Under the pieces are notes generated by a model. The model was not told where the DNA came from and did no database searches. It saw only the letters and a list, made by a program, of their open reading frames with translations. The position numbers and the translations under genes were made by a program. Shown piece after piece: positions 47,345-56,974 of a stretch of DNA of 64,000 nucleotides; the stretch's first letter is position 1; each line of letters begins with the position of its first letter. Source of the DNA: Novosphingobium sp. 28-62-57. GTDB lineage: Bacteria; Pseudomonadota; Alphaproteobacteria; Sphingomonadales; Sphingomonadaceae. The DNA lies in contig NCGO01000005.1 of assembly GCA_002256985.1 (NCBI GenBank), positions 248,001 through 312,000 of the forward strand, given 5' to 3'.

Positions 47345-49318
47345 TTACCCCGCCGCGCGCAGCCGCCGCTGTTCGGCTATTGGCCTGCCGGATTGCTCGC
47401 AGGCGGCCATGAACTGCTCCAGCGGCATGGGCCGCCCAAACAGATAGCCCTGCAATTCGTGGCATCCGGCAGCGCGCAGGATGTCTGCCTGTGCTTCGGT
47501 CTCTACCCCTTCGGCAATCACCGCCATGTCCAGCCCGCAGGCCAGCGTGATTGCGCCCGTTACCAGCATCGTGGCCTTGGCTCCGGGCGCGAGGCCCGAG
47601 AGCAGCGACTTGTCGATCTTGATGTGGCTGAAACCATAGGACCGCAGGTAGTGGATGCTGGTAAAGCCGGTGCCGAAATCATCGAGCGCAACCGACATGC
47701 CCAGCGCCTTGAACGCCTCAACCGCGCTGACCACGCGTTCAGGATTGGCCAGCAAGTAGCCCTCGGTAATTTCAAACTGCAGCCGTTCGGGCGGAAAGCG
47801 TGTCTGTTCCAGCACGTGGCAGACCTGCCGTTCGAACGCCGGATCACGGAACTGCGCGGGCGAGACATTGACGCTCAGCTTCAGATTGCCGAGCGGCCCG
47901 ATCTCGCGGCAGGCACGTTCGAGCACATAGAGGCCGAGCGGGTGAATCTGGCCGGTGGCTTCGGCTATATCGATAAACTCGTCGGGCGAAAGCGGCCCTT
48001 GCGGGCGGCGCGGCCAGCGTAGCAGCGCTTCGGCTGAAACAATCGCGCCACTACGCGCATCGACAATGGGCTGATAAAACACATCGAATTCATCGTGATT
48101 TAGGCCGGACCCGATCTGCGCCTGGATCTCCAGCCGCCGCAGCCGCCCTTCATCGAACCCGGGGTCATAAAGCGCGACCTGCCCCTTGCCGCGCGTCTTG
48201 ACGTGATACATCGCGATATCAGCCCGGCGCAGCAGCTCGCGCGGGCGGCCTTGGGCATCGACATTGGCGGCAATGCCGATGGAGCCGCCCACTTGCAGCA
48301 CGTGCCGGTCCACCAGCACGGGCAACGAGATCTCCTCAAGCATCGCGCGCGCCAGCTTGAGTGCCGTCGCTTGTGCATCGGGCGCTTCAAGCACGACGGC
48401 AAATTCATCGCCGCCCACCCGCGCCAGCGTGGCAAAGGACGGGCAATGCTGGCTCAGACGCAGGCACACGCTACGGATCAGTGCATCGCCTGCGTGATGG
48501 CCATGCTCGTCATTCACCGCCTTGAACCCGTCGAGGTCGATGAAGATCACCGCAAGGCTATCGGGCGGCAGATCGCAGCGCGTCTCTAGCCGGTCTAGCC
48601 GGGTCAACAGTTCGCGCCGGTTGGGCAAGCCGCTTAACGGATCGCTGAAGGCGATGCGGCGGTTTTCCTCGCTCAGCTTTTCGGTTTCATGCTGGCGCAT
48701 GCGCAAATTGCGTTGTGACAGGATCAACGCAGAGAAAGAGCGGTTGTAGCTTTGGGTTACCACCATCATGCCTGCGCAAACACAGCACAGCACCAGCGTT
48801 TGCGGCAGCAGCCTGCCGCCATCTGCCCACGAGAAATAGAATGCGAACGAGAACGTGCTGACCACGGCCACGCGCATGGCGGCGGCGCGCAGGGCCATCA
48901 GGCAGAACACGGTGCTGACTTCGGTCAGGCCAAGGAAGAATGTCAGGCTGCTGCGCGCATAATAATCGGCAGATTGATAGACCCAGATGCACCAGATTTC
49001 GAAGGACATCGTCATCAGCACGGCCAGCGTGCAGGTGCGTTTCAGATAATCGACAATCTGGGCATCGCTCAACCGATCAGGATCGGTCTGCCGCCACCAC
49101 CAGAACGCGCGGGATATGGCCAGCGCACACATCGTGGCTGGCGTGACAAAGGTCTTGATGGCTTGCGCCGGATCGAACGAGGTGAACGTGATCGCCAGCG
49201 CATTGCAGACCAGAATCGCATAGAGCAGCGGCATTTGCCGCGAGAATGACCGGAACTGCGCCCGATTCAGCTCCGCATCGCTGGTTTCAACCCTGAAAAT
49301 GTCCAGCAATGCCCGCAT
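47345..49318 (-). CDS. Membrane GGDEF-EAL protein (cyclic di-GMP turnover)
   Basis: 657 residues from ATG 49318; a GTG 15 bases upstream is possible. About six transmembrane helices (roughly 30-190) form an integral sensor domain, followed by a GGDEF domain with intact GGDEF (302-306, RVGGDEFAVVLE) and an EAL domain with intact SAEALLRW and DDFGTGFTSIHYL. No RxxD inhibitory site precedes GGDEF. Both halves look catalytically competent, so net diguanylate cyclase or phosphodiesterase activity cannot be predicted. Isolated on the minus strand; likely independent of the xylose genes. Confidence 0.9.
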   Translation of the reverse strand: MRALLDIFRVETSDAELNRAQFRSFSRQMPLLYAILVCNALAITFTSFDPAQAIKTFVTPATMCALAISRAFWWWRQTDPDRLSDAQIVDYLKRTCTLAVLMTMSFEIWCIWVYQSADYYARSSLTFFLGLTEVSTVFCLMALRAAAMRVAVVSTFSFAFYFSWADGGRLLPQTLVLCCVCAGMMVVTQSYNRSFSALILSQRNLRMRQHETEKLSEENRRIAFSDPLSGLPNRRELLTRLDRLETRCDLPPDSLAVIFIDLDGFKAVNDEHGHHAGDALIRSVCLRLSQHCPSFATLARVGGDEFAVVLEAPDAQATALKLARAMLEEISLPVLVDRHVLQVGGSIGIAANVDAQGRPRELLRRADIAMYHVKTRGKGQVALYDPGFDEGRLRRLEIQAQIGSGLNHDEFDVFYQPIVDARSGAIVSAEALLRWPRRPQGPLSPDEFIDIAEATGQIHPLGLYVLERACREIGPLGNLKLSVNVSPAQFRDPAFERQVCHVLEQTRFPPERLQFEITEGYLLANPERVVSAVEAFKALGMSVALDDFGTGFTSIHYLRSYGFSHIKIDKSLLSGLAPGAKATMLVTGAITLACGLDMAVIAEGVETEAQADILRAAGCHELQGYLFGRPMPLEQFMAACEQSGRPIAEQRRLRAAG

Positions 49319-49667
49319 CTTGCTGCTTCTCACCCTCCATCTCTTGCGGTTTGGTTAAGATGGCGGAAATAAACCGCGTTTCTGAAAATCATGGCAGGCA
49401 GGCGCTACGTATCATGCCCTAGAAACGGCTGACCGCCGCTTTTGCAGCAGACGTTTTGCCCAGGTGGCCGCGCACATTCAGATTGCGATCTCGCAAAGGT
49501 AGCGCTATCAAACAGCGCGAAGCCGGATCACCGGCCAGCCGAGAGATGTCTGACAATGTGGGCGAGATTGGTCACCGCAGCGCTGTGCCGGCCCATGGCG
49601 CGGCTCTTCCATTCTGCTGCCACGATGCAGACCTTCGCTCGGTACCACGCAAACAGATAGGCGCTGC
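49319..49667. promoter_or_regulatory. Divergent promoter region of GGDEF-EAL and xylB
   Basis: This 349-base gene-free region carries two adjacent palindromes: TTGCGATCTCGCAA (49483-49496) and the LacI-family-type site AAAGGTAGCGCTATCAA (49495-49511). The second matches the site upstream of the sugar transporter with one mismatch in 17. The xylB start lies 157 bases further on. Confidence 0.75.
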
Positions 49668-51110
49668 ATGTTCCTTGGCATCGATGTTGGCACGAGTTGC
49701 GTAAAGGCGGTGGTGACCGCCGCCAGTGGCGAAGTGCTGGCGCAAAGCAGCGCCGACCTCACCGTATCGCGGCCCCACCTGTTGTGGTCCGAACAGGACC
49801 CGGCGGCGTGGGTGGACGCTACGCACAAGGCCGTGCTGGGCCTTGATGCGACGATCCGCGCGGGCGTGGAGGGTGTGGGCCTTGCCGGGCAAATGCATGG
49901 CGCAACGCTGCTGGGATCGGACGACAAGCCGCTGCGCCCCGCGATCCTGTGGAACGATGGCCGCAGCTTTGCCGAATGCACCGGACTCGAAGCCGCCGAG
50001 CCGCGCACGCGCGAGATCACCGGCAACATTGCCATGCCCGGCTTCACCGCGCCCAAGCTGGCGTGGGTGCGCGCGCACGAGGCGGACGTCTTTGCCGCGA
50101 CGAAAACCGTGCTGCTGCCCAAGGATTTCGTGCGCTTGGCGCTGACCGGCGAAAAGGCCAGCGACATGTCGGACAGCGCCGGGACGCTGTGGCTCGATGT
50201 GGCCGCGCGCGATTGGTCTGACGACATGCTCGCCGCCACCGGGCTGAACCGCAGCCACATGCCGCGCCTGCACGAAGGGCCGGAGGTGACCGGCACTTTG
50301 CGTGAAGACGTGGCGCGAAGCTGGGGCATGGGCCGCGTGCCGGTTGTGGCGGGCGCGGGCGACAATGCCGCAGGGGCGCTGGGCGTGGGCGTGCTGGGCG
50401 ATGGGCAGGGCATGCTGTCGCTGGGGACATCGGGCGTGATCTTTGTCGCCAATGCCGCCTTCCGCCCCAACCCGGCGCAGGCGGTCCACGCCTTCTGCCA
50501 TGCTCTGCCCGGCGTGTGGCATCAGATGAGCGTGCACCTTTCTGCCGCATCGTGCATCGATTGGGCGGCCAAGGCCTGCAACGTGCCGGGGCCCGCCGAA
50601 TTCTTTGCACTCGCTGAAAGTGCAGGCGCGGCCTGCGGACCGGAATTGTTCCTGCCCTACCTTTCGGGCGAGCGTACGCCGCACAACGACCCACACATCC
50701 GCGCCGCCTTTATCGGTCTTGGCAATGAAAGCACCACATCGTGTCTGGCCGCAGCCGTGCTGGAGGGCGTGGCCTTTGCCCATGCCGATGGCATCGATGC
50801 CTTGCGCGCGGCGGGCACGCAGATTGACGAGCTTTGCGTGATCGGCGGCGGATCGCGGTCGGCCCATTGGGGCCGCATCCTTTCAAGCGTGTTGGGCGTG
50901 CGGCTGGTCTATCTTCACGGGGGCGAAGTTGGCCCAGCGCTGGGCGGGGCACGCCTTGCGCAGATGGCCGTGACCGGGGCCAGCGCAGCCGATGTCTGCA
51001 CCCGCCCTCCGGTGCGCGCCGTAATCGAACCCGATCCCGCCCTTGCCGCCGTGCTTTCCCCAAAGCGCGCCCGTTTCCGCGCCGCCTATGTTGCGCTGTC
51101 CGCCATCTGA
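49668..51110 (+). CDS. xylB: Xylulokinase
   Basis: 480 residues from ATG 49668. FGGY kinase: MFLGIDVGTSCVKAVV (phosphate loop with Asp6), GLAGQMHGATLLGSDDKPLRPAILWNDGR, GFTAPKLAWVRAHE, the catalytic Asp in VVAGAGDNAAGALGVG and CVIGGGSRSAHWGRILSSVLG. It phosphorylates D-xylulose to xylulose 5-phosphate. The xylA gene follows 13 bases downstream; a LacI-type operator lies upstream. Confidence 0.95.
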   Translation: MFLGIDVGTSCVKAVVTAASGEVLAQSSADLTVSRPHLLWSEQDPAAWVDATHKAVLGLDATIRAGVEGVGLAGQMHGATLLGSDDKPLRPAILWNDGRSFAECTGLEAAEPRTREITGNIAMPGFTAPKLAWVRAHEADVFAATKTVLLPKDFVRLALTGEKASDMSDSAGTLWLDVAARDWSDDMLAATGLNRSHMPRLHEGPEVTGTLREDVARSWGMGRVPVVAGAGDNAAGALGVGVLGDGQGMLSLGTSGVIFVANAAFRPNPAQAVHAFCHALPGVWHQMSVHLSAASCIDWAAKACNVPGPAEFFALAESAGAACGPELFLPYLSGERTPHNDPHIRAAFIGLGNESTTSCLAAAVLEGVAFAHADGIDALRAAGTQIDELCVIGGGSRSAHWGRILSSVLGVRLVYLHGGEVGPALGGARLAQMAVTGASAADVCTRPPVRAVIEPDPALAAVLSPKRARFRAAYVALSAI

Positions 51111-51123
51111 GGAGTAACCCTTT

Positions 51124-52431
51124 ATGTCTGCTGCCTATTTCGACGCATTCGATACCGTCCGCTTTGAAGGCCCCGATGCCACCAGCGATTTTGCCTATCG
51201 CTATTACGACAAGGACCGGGTGGTCTTTGGCAAGCGCATGGAAGATTACCTGCGCTTTGCCGTGTGCATGTGGCACACCTTCTGCTGGCCGGGCAGCGAC
51301 GTGTTTGGCGCAGGCACGTTTGACCGCCCCTGGCTGAACGGCCCGCAAGACGAGGCCGCCGCCCGCGCCAAGCGGGAAGCAGCACTGTCCTTCGTCGAAA
51401 AGCTGGACCTGCCGTTCTACTGCTTCCACGATGTCGACGTGATGGCGCCTGCCGATTCCATCGGCGAATTCCGCATGAGCTTCGCCCGCGCGGTCGATCA
51501 TCTGGAAGAACTGCAGACCGCGCATGGCCGCAAGCTGCTGTGGGGCACGGCCAACCTGTTTGGCCATCCGCGCTATCTGGCAGGTGCGGCCACTTCACCC
51601 CGCCCCGAAGTTTACGCATGGGGCGCTTCGCAGGTCCGCGATGCGCTGGAAGCCACGCATCGTCTGGGCGGCGCGAACTATGTGCTGTGGGGTGGCCGTG
51701 AAGGGTACGACACGATCCTCAACACCGATCTGGCGGTGGAGCAGGAAAACTTCGGGCGGTTTCTGAGCCTTGTGGTGGAACACAAGCACAAGATCGGGTT
51801 CAAGGGCACGATCCTGATCGAACCCAAACCGCATGAGCCGACTAAGCACCAGTACGATTTCGACACGCAGACCGTCTATGGCTTCCTGAAGCGCTTCGGG
51901 CTTGAGAACGAGGTCAAGGTCAATATCGAGGCCAACCACGCCACGCTTTCGGGCCATACGTTCGAGCATGAAATCGCGATGGCGCGCGCGCTGGGCATCT
52001 TCGGGTCGATCGATGCCAACCGCGGCGATCCGCAGAATGGCTGGGATACTGACCAGTTTCCGGGCTCGGTCGAAGAGCTCACGCTGGCCTGCATCGAGAT
52101 CGAGCGCGCGGGCGGGTTTACGGATGGCGGGTTCAACTTTGACGCCAAGGTGCGCCGCCAGTCGGTGGATGCGGCAGACCTGTTCCACGGCCACATCGGC
52201 GGCGTGGACGTGATCGCCAAGGCGCTGTTGCGCGCCGAAGCGATCATCGCCGATGGCCGCATCGATGCTTTCGTGGCAGAGCGCTATGCCGGGTGGAACG
52301 GGGAGCTTGGCCAGACCATCCGCCAGTCCAGCCTTGCCGAAATCGCCGATCTGGCGGTGGCACAGGATCTGAACCCGAAGCCGGTTTCGGGCCGTCAGGA
52401 ATGGTTGGAGAACATGCTGAACCGGTTCTGA
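51124..52431 (+). CDS. xylA: Xylose isomerase
   Basis: 435 residues from ATG 51124. The active site His102 and Asp105 in [18 protein letters not shown] near residue 50, and metal ligands in [34 protein letters not shown] and FDAKVRRQS identify the class II xylose isomerase. It interconverts D-xylose and D-xylulose, upstream of xylulokinase. Length is typical of the long form. Confidence 0.96.
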   Translation: MSAAYFDAFDTVRFEGPDATSDFAYRYYDKDRVVFGKRMEDYLRFAVCMWHTFCWPGSDVFGAGTFDRPWLNGPQDEAAARAKREAALSFVEKLDLPFYCFHDVDVMAPADSIGEFRMSFARAVDHLEELQTAHGRKLLWGTANLFGHPRYLAGAATSPRPEVYAWGASQVRDALEATHRLGGANYVLWGGREGYDTILNTDLAVEQENFGRFLSLVVEHKHKIGFKGTILIEPKPHEPTKHQYDFDTQTVYGFLKRFGLENEVKVNIEANHATLSGHTFEHEIAMARALGIFGSIDANRGDPQNGWDTDQFPGSVEELTLACIEIERAGGFTDGGFNFDAKVRRQSVDAADLFHGHIGGVDVIAKALLRAEAIIADGRIDAFVAERYAGWNGELGQTIRQSSLAEIADLAVAQDLNPKPVSGRQEWLENMLNRF

Positions 52432-52513
52432 TCGGATGGCCGATGGCGGGTTTGCGAGCGGCGCTTGCACCCGCTAGGGTAGGGCGTTGCGCCCGAATGT
52501 TCCGGAGTATGCC

Positions 52514-53527
52514 GTGCCCGCCCAAATGCCCGCCTCCTTCCCTGCAAAGGTCGTCCGCCTTACCGCCACTGGCGGCCCTGATGTGATCGCCTGGGCCGAT
52601 GTCGATCTGCCCGCCCCTGCCGCCGGTGAAGTGCTGGTCCAGCACACCGCGGTGGGCCTGAACATGATCGATACCTACCACCGCCGCGGCATCTATCCAC
52701 TGGCCCTGCCCAGCGGATTGGGCGTCGAGGCAGCGGGCAAGGTCGTGGCCGTGGGCGAGAGTGTGGGTGGGGGCGTGATCGATCTTGCCGTGGGCGATCG
52801 CGTGGCCAGCTTCGGCCCGGGCCTTGGCGCTTATGCCACAGCGCGGATCTACAAGGCGGCAGACCTGTTCAAGCTGCCCGATGCAATCAGCGATCATGTG
52901 GCCGCCGCGGCAATCCTCAAAGGCTTCACCGCCGAATTCCTGGTTGAGCGCTGCGCCTGTGTGCAGCCCGGAATGACCGTGCTGGTCCACGCGGCGGCAG
53001 GCGGCGTGGGACTGTTGCTGGTGCAATGGCTCAAGCATATCGGCGCGACTGTGATCGGCACGGTCTCAACCGAGGCCAAGGCGCAAGTTGCCCTGGCCGC
53101 AGGCGCAGACCACGTGATCAATTACAGCATCGATGCAGTGGCCCCGGCCGTGCGCGAATTGACCGGCGGTGTGGGCGTGCGCGTGACATTCGATGGTGTG
53201 GGGCGTGATACGTGGGAGGCCAGCCTCGATTCCACGGACACACGCGGGCTGATCGTCAGCTATGGCAATGCATCGGCCCCGGTCACCGGCGTTGCCCTTG
53301 GGCTATTGGCGCAAAAAGGCTCGCTCTTCCTCACGCGCCCGATGCTCTACGCCTATTACGAAGACCCCGAAGAGCGCGCTGACGGTGCCGCGCGGGTGTG
53401 GGACCTGATCGCAAACGGCACGCTGGACGTAACCGTGGGCCAGACCTACCCGCTGGCCGAAGTGGCCCAAGCCCACGCCGATCTGGAAGCACGGCGCACG
53501 ACGGGATCGACGGTGCTGGTGGTTTAG
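52514..53527 (+). CDS. Quinone oxidoreductase (zeta-crystallin-like MDR)
   Basis: 337 residues from GTG 52514 with GGAG 7 bases upstream; an ATG at 52526 is another option. QOR-like features: VGLNMIDTYHRRGIYPLALPSGLGVEAAGKV, VHAAAGGVGLLLVQWLK (NADPH-binding AAxGGVG) and DVTVGQTYPLAEVAQAHADLEARRTTGSTVLV at the C-terminus. No zinc ligands. It reduces quinones or enones with NADPH. Same strand as xylBA, 82 bases downstream, and may be read through. Confidence 0.9.
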   Translation: MPAQMPASFPAKVVRLTATGGPDVIAWADVDLPAPAAGEVLVQHTAVGLNMIDTYHRRGIYPLALPSGLGVEAAGKVVAVGESVGGGVIDLAVGDRVASFGPGLGAYATARIYKAADLFKLPDAISDHVAAAAILKGFTAEFLVERCACVQPGMTVLVHAAAGGVGLLLVQWLKHIGATVIGTVSTEAKAQVALAAGADHVINYSIDAVAPAVRELTGGVGVRVTFDGVGRDTWEASLDSTDTRGLIVSYGNASAPVTGVALGLLAQKGSLFLTRPMLYAYYEDPEERADGAARVWDLIANGTLDVTVGQTYPLAEVAQAHADLEARRTTGSTVLVV

Positions 53528-53566
53528 GGCACCAAATTCCTGGTGCGCCCGCATAACCAACAACAC

Positions 53567-53710
53567 CGTCATGCTGAACTTGTTTCAGCATCCATTTTGC
53601 CCATGAAACGGCGGCTTGAAACGAGAAATGGACCCCGGCCTACGCCGGGGTGACGATCTTGTTGGTGCCTTAAGCGACGGGGATAGCTCCGAAACAAGTT
53701 GAGCATGACG
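53567..53710. repeat. Dispersed palindrome, family C (copy 3, expanded)
   Basis: Contains CGTCATGCTGAACTTGTTTC, the GGACCCCGGCCTACGCCGGG hairpin and, further on, GAAACAAGTTGAGCATGACG. It lies between convergent genes ending at 53527 and 53743. Confidence 0.88.
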
Positions 53711-53742
53711 AGATTTGCAAGACCAAGGCTCAACCTTCAACT

Positions 53743-54513
53743 TCACCCCTGTCCAAACCGCGGCTTGCGCTTTTCCAGAAAGGCCGTCGTCCCCTCGCGG
53801 AAATCGGCCCCGGCAAAGGCTGAGGCAAAGACGCCAAGGCTCTGCGCATCATCGGCCACCTGCCCATCCAGCACATGGCGCACGAAGCCTTTGAGTGCCT
53901 GCGTGGAAAAGGGCGATGCGGCCAGTACTTGCGCCACCAGCGCGTCCTCGCTCATCGCCAGTTCCTCCACCAAGCCCACGGCCTTGGCCTCATCGGCGCC
54001 CAGCAGCATGCCGGTATAGAGCATGCGCCGCGCCTGTCCCGGCCCCACCAGATCGACCAGCAATTTCACATCATGCAGCGGATAGACCAGCCCCAGCTTG
54101 GCCGGCGTAATGCCAAAGCGCGCGCCCGGCCCGGCCACGCGCATATCGCACGCCAGCGCGATGCCGCAGCCCCCGCCCACACAATCGCCCTCCACCATCG
54201 CCACGGTCGGCAGGGGGAAGCGGGTAAGGTCAAACTGCGCGCGGTTGATCGCCTGCTGGTTGGCCGCAAGCCATGGCGCATCGTCCTTGTTGGCCAGCAG
54301 TTCGACAATGTCTGCGCCAGCACAAAACGCGCCGCCGTGGGCCGATTTCACCACCAGAACGCGCACTTGCGGATTGGCTGCGGCCTGTGCCAGCAAATCT
54401 GGCAACTGCTGCCACATCGCCAGCGTAAAGGCGTTGCGCTTGTCCGCCCGGTCGATCAGCAGGCGCGCGATACCGGCCCCGCCCGGCCCGTCCATTTCCA
54501 GTCGCAAGGTCAT
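53743..54513 (-). CDS. Enoyl-CoA hydratase/isomerase family protein
   Basis: 256 residues from ATG 54513 (GAGAGGA upstream). Crotonase signature: RADKRNAFTLAM, oxyanion-hole GGAFCAGADIVEL and VEGDCVGGGCGIALACDMRVAGPGARFGITPAKLGLVYP, where the second glycine-rich turn is normal and a Glu/Asp pair near 130-150 is only partly conserved. It should act on an acyl-CoA by hydration or isomerisation. Divergent from the isochorismatase-fold gene. Pathway not obvious from neighbours. Confidence 0.88.
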   Translation of the reverse strand: MTLRLEMDGPGGAGIARLLIDRADKRNAFTLAMWQQLPDLLAQAAANPQVRVLVVKSAHGGAFCAGADIVELLANKDDAPWLAANQQAINRAQFDLTRFPLPTVAMVEGDCVGGGCGIALACDMRVAGPGARFGITPAKLGLVYPLHDVKLLVDLVGPGQARRMLYTGMLLGADEAKAVGLVEELAMSEDALVAQVLAASPFSTQALKGFVRHVLDGQVADDAQSLGVFASAFAGADFREGTTAFLEKRKPRFGQG

Positions 54514-54626
54514 GCAGGGGTCCTCTCCAGTTGCCGCCGCCCCGCGCATGGCCCTTGCCGCGCGCGGGAGCAAGTGCCAACGATGGCGGCCTGCTGCCAA
54601 CCAACCAGAGCCGAAAGCCCCGAGCA

Positions 54627-55262
54627 ATGCACGACGACGAAGACCTGCTGGCCAGTTACAAGAAGGCCTATGACCGAAAGGTAGGCTTCGGGCGCAAACC
54701 GGCACTGATCATGATCGATTTCTGCATGGGCTATTTCGATCCGGCGTGTGAGCTTTATGCCGATGTCGATGCCGAACTGGCCAGTGCGCTGCGCCTCCGC
54801 GCTGCCGCGCGCGCGGCGGGCGTGCCGGTGATCCTGACCAATGTGGTCTATCACCCCAGCACCATCGATGGCGGCCGCTTCTTTGAAAAGGCCGCCCCCC
54901 TGCGGCACTTCATTCAGGGCAGCCCGATGGGCGCATGGGCACCGGGCCTTGCGCCGCATGACGATGAACTGGTCGTCTCGAAACAATATCCCAGCGCGTT
55001 TTTCGGCACCACGCTGGCCTCGACGCTCACCGCAATGGGCGTTGATTCCGTGCTGCTCACGGGACTTACCACGTCAGGCTGCGTGCGCGCCTCATGCGTT
55101 GATGCGATGAGCCACGGCTTCCGCACCGCTGTCATCGCCGATGCCTGCGGCGATCGCCACCCCGCCCCGCATCAGGCCAACCTGTTCGACATGAATGCCA
55201 AATACGCCGACGTGGTGACCGAGGCCGAAGCGCTGGCGTATCTCTCCGGCCTTAAGAACTGA
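54627..55262 (+). CDS. Isochorismatase-fold amidohydrolase (N-carbamoylsarcosine amidase-like)
   Basis: 211 residues from ATG 54627. Cysteine hydrolase triad visible: Asp in ALIMIDFCMGYFD, Lys in VVSKQYPSAFFGT and nucleophile Cys in GLTTSGCVRASCVDAM. The N-terminal DEDLLASYKKAYDRKVGFG and the FCMGY/TSGCVRA motifs resemble N-carbamoylsarcosine amidase and related enzymes. It probably hydrolyses a small amide or carbamoyl compound. Ends 15 bases from the convergent transporter gene. No associated pathway is evident. Confidence 0.87.
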   Translation: MHDDEDLLASYKKAYDRKVGFGRKPALIMIDFCMGYFDPACELYADVDAELASALRLRAAARAAGVPVILTNVVYHPSTIDGGRFFEKAAPLRHFIQGSPMGAWAPGLAPHDDELVVSKQYPSAFFGTTLASTLTAMGVDSVLLTGLTTSGCVRASCVDAMSHGFRTAVIADACGDRHPAPHQANLFDMNAKYADVVTEAEALAYLSGLKN

Positions 55263-55277
55263 CCCGGTGTTGGCGGC

Positions 55278-56693
55278 TCAGTGCCCGCCCCAGCCTTCCA
55301 TCTGTTCCAGCTCCTTGCCCTTGGTTTCGGGCAGGAAGGCCTTGACCAGAAAGAAGCTGATCAGGGCGCTACCGGTGTAGAGCATATAGGTTGGCGCAAG
55401 GCCAAGCCCGCTGGCCATCGCCGGGAAGCTTTGCACCACGGCATAATTGGCCACCCACTGCGCCAGACCGCACACCGCCAGTGCCGACCCGCGCAGCTGG
55501 TTGGGGAACATTTCGCCCAGCATCACCCACATCACCGGGCCCCAGCTAACATTGAAGAAGATCACATAGATATTGGCCGCGATCACTGCGATCAGGCCCA
55601 GGTCCTGATCCATCTGCAATGCGCCTGCCGCATCAAGCGTCCCTTGCGAAAAGGCCCAGCTCATTGCGCCCAAGGACGCGGTCATCCCGGCAGAGCCGAC
55701 CAGCAGCAGCGGCTTGCGCCCCACTTTGTCGACCAGCGCCATCGTGACAAAGCACGCGGCGATCGACACGATGCCGGAAAAGATATTGCGTTCGAGCGCC
55801 GCCTTTTCGGAAACGCCCGCCAGCTTCCACAGTGTTTCGCCGTAATAGAAGATCACGTTGATCCCCACGAACTGCTGGAACAGCGCGATGATCAGGCCTG
55901 CCCACACAATCGGGCGCAGCACCGTGCCCGGTGCCAGCACATCGGCCAGACGCGGGCGGTGATCGGTGGCGAACGAGGCGCGGATGTCCTCGACCTTACG
56001 CTCTGCCTCGGTCGGCCCGAACAGCCGCGTCAGAACGCTACGCGCTTCTGCCTCGCGGCCGCTGCTGATCAGATAGCGCGGGCTTTCCGGGATGAACTGC
56101 AACGCCACCAGAAACACCACCGCGGGCACCGCCTGCGCCAGATACATCCAGCGCCACGCCGGAAGCCCGGCCAGCGCGCCCAGCGAATCCCCGGCTGCTT
56201 GCGCCAGCAGATAGTTGACCACAAAGGCCGCCGTCAGCCCGGTGATGATCATCACCTGCTGCACGCTGGTCAACCGCCCCCGGATTGCCGCCGGAGCGAC
56301 CTCAGAGATATAAGCGGGCGACAGCACACTGGCCGCACCCACTGCCATGCCGCCAAAAAAGCGTGCGATCACGAACAGCGTGTGACTGTCGGTAATGCCC
56401 TGCACCAGCGCACCAACGAGGAACAGGATGGCCGAGCCCACCATGATGCGCTTGCGCCCGAACCGGTCCGCCGCGCGGCCTGCGGTAAAGGCCCCCGCCG
56501 CGCACCCCACCAGCAGCGAACCCACGGTAAAGCCAAGGCCGTTTTCATCCAACGCAAAGGCCGCCTTCAGGCCCGATTGGGTGCCGTTCACCGCGCCGCT
56601 ATCATAACCGAACAGCAAACCACCGATTGTTGCCACCGCCACGATTGCGCTGACCAGCGCCATATTGGTGTTATCCTGCTGCGTGGCAGCCAT
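55278..56693 (-). CDS. MFS sugar:H+ symporter, XylE-like
   Basis: 471 residues from ATG 56693 with about 12 transmembrane helices. Sugar porter signatures: GYDSGAVNGTQSG in TM1, DRFGRKRIM after TM2, PESPRYLISSGR after TM6, QQFVGINVIFYYGETL in TM7, DKVGRKPLLLVG after TM8 and PETKGKELEQME at the C-terminus. Shared operator with xylB suggests D-xylose as substrate. Divergent from the LacI regulator gene. Confidence 0.92.
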   Translation of the reverse strand: MAATQQDNTNMALVSAIVAVATIGGLLFGYDSGAVNGTQSGLKAAFALDENGLGFTVGSLLVGCAAGAFTAGRAADRFGRKRIMVGSAILFLVGALVQGITDSHTLFVIARFFGGMAVGAASVLSPAYISEVAPAAIRGRLTSVQQVMIITGLTAAFVVNYLLAQAAGDSLGALAGLPAWRWMYLAQAVPAVVFLVALQFIPESPRYLISSGREAEARSVLTRLFGPTEAERKVEDIRASFATDHRPRLADVLAPGTVLRPIVWAGLIIALFQQFVGINVIFYYGETLWKLAGVSEKAALERNIFSGIVSIAACFVTMALVDKVGRKPLLLVGSAGMTASLGAMSWAFSQGTLDAAGALQMDQDLGLIAVIAANIYVIFFNVSWGPVMWVMLGEMFPNQLRGSALAVCGLAQWVANYAVVQSFPAMASGLGLAPTYMLYTGSALISFFLVKAFLPETKGKELEQMEGWGGH

Positions 56694-56782
56694 GTCTCTC
56701 TCCCCTTGACCCTACAGACCCAAGCGTGGAGTGTTACCACTGCTGGTGTCCGGTGCCTTGCTGTTATTAGCGCGCAAGGCAA

Positions 56783-56799
56783 TTGATAGCGCTATCTTT
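56783..56799. promoter_or_regulatory. LacI-family operator TTGATAGCGCTATCTTT
   Basis: Centred on the perfect palindrome GATAGCGCTATC (56785-56796), 92 bases from the transporter start. Read on the minus strand it matches the xylB site in 16 of 17 positions. TAGCGCTA-centred sites with a central CG step are typical LacI-family operators and resemble the xylose-regulator operators of Caulobacter as I recall them. Confidence 0.8.
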
Positions 56800-56826
56800 T
56801 TAAGGCCACATGCCATCGGCGCAAGC

Positions 56827-56879
56827 CTGATTGTGCAAGGCTGATTGTGCCAGCCTGATTGTGCAGGACCTGATTGTGC
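56827..56879. repeat. Four direct repeats of CTGATTGTGC
   Basis: Copies begin at 56827, 56841, 56855 and 56870 (spacings 14, 14, 15). They lie between the LacI-type operator and the lacI-family gene start, inside its likely 5' leader. Confidence 0.88.
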
Positions 56880-56974
56880 AGTCTTTGCCCGGAAATACAA
56901 CGGGCCCCGTTCAGAATCCGGCTTGCCAACCCCAAGCCTCGCCTGCAGGACAACGCGGCGGGAGATGCATACGA

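Noticed and set aside
53743-55262. Enoyl-CoA hydratase and isochorismatase-fold genes considered part of the xylose operon
   Set aside because: They are divergent from each other, lack the LacI-type operator and are separated from xylBA by a repeat.
56827-56879. CTGATTGTGC array considered as replication iterons
   Set aside because: No replication initiator gene or A+T-rich unwinding element is nearby; the location is a repressor leader.
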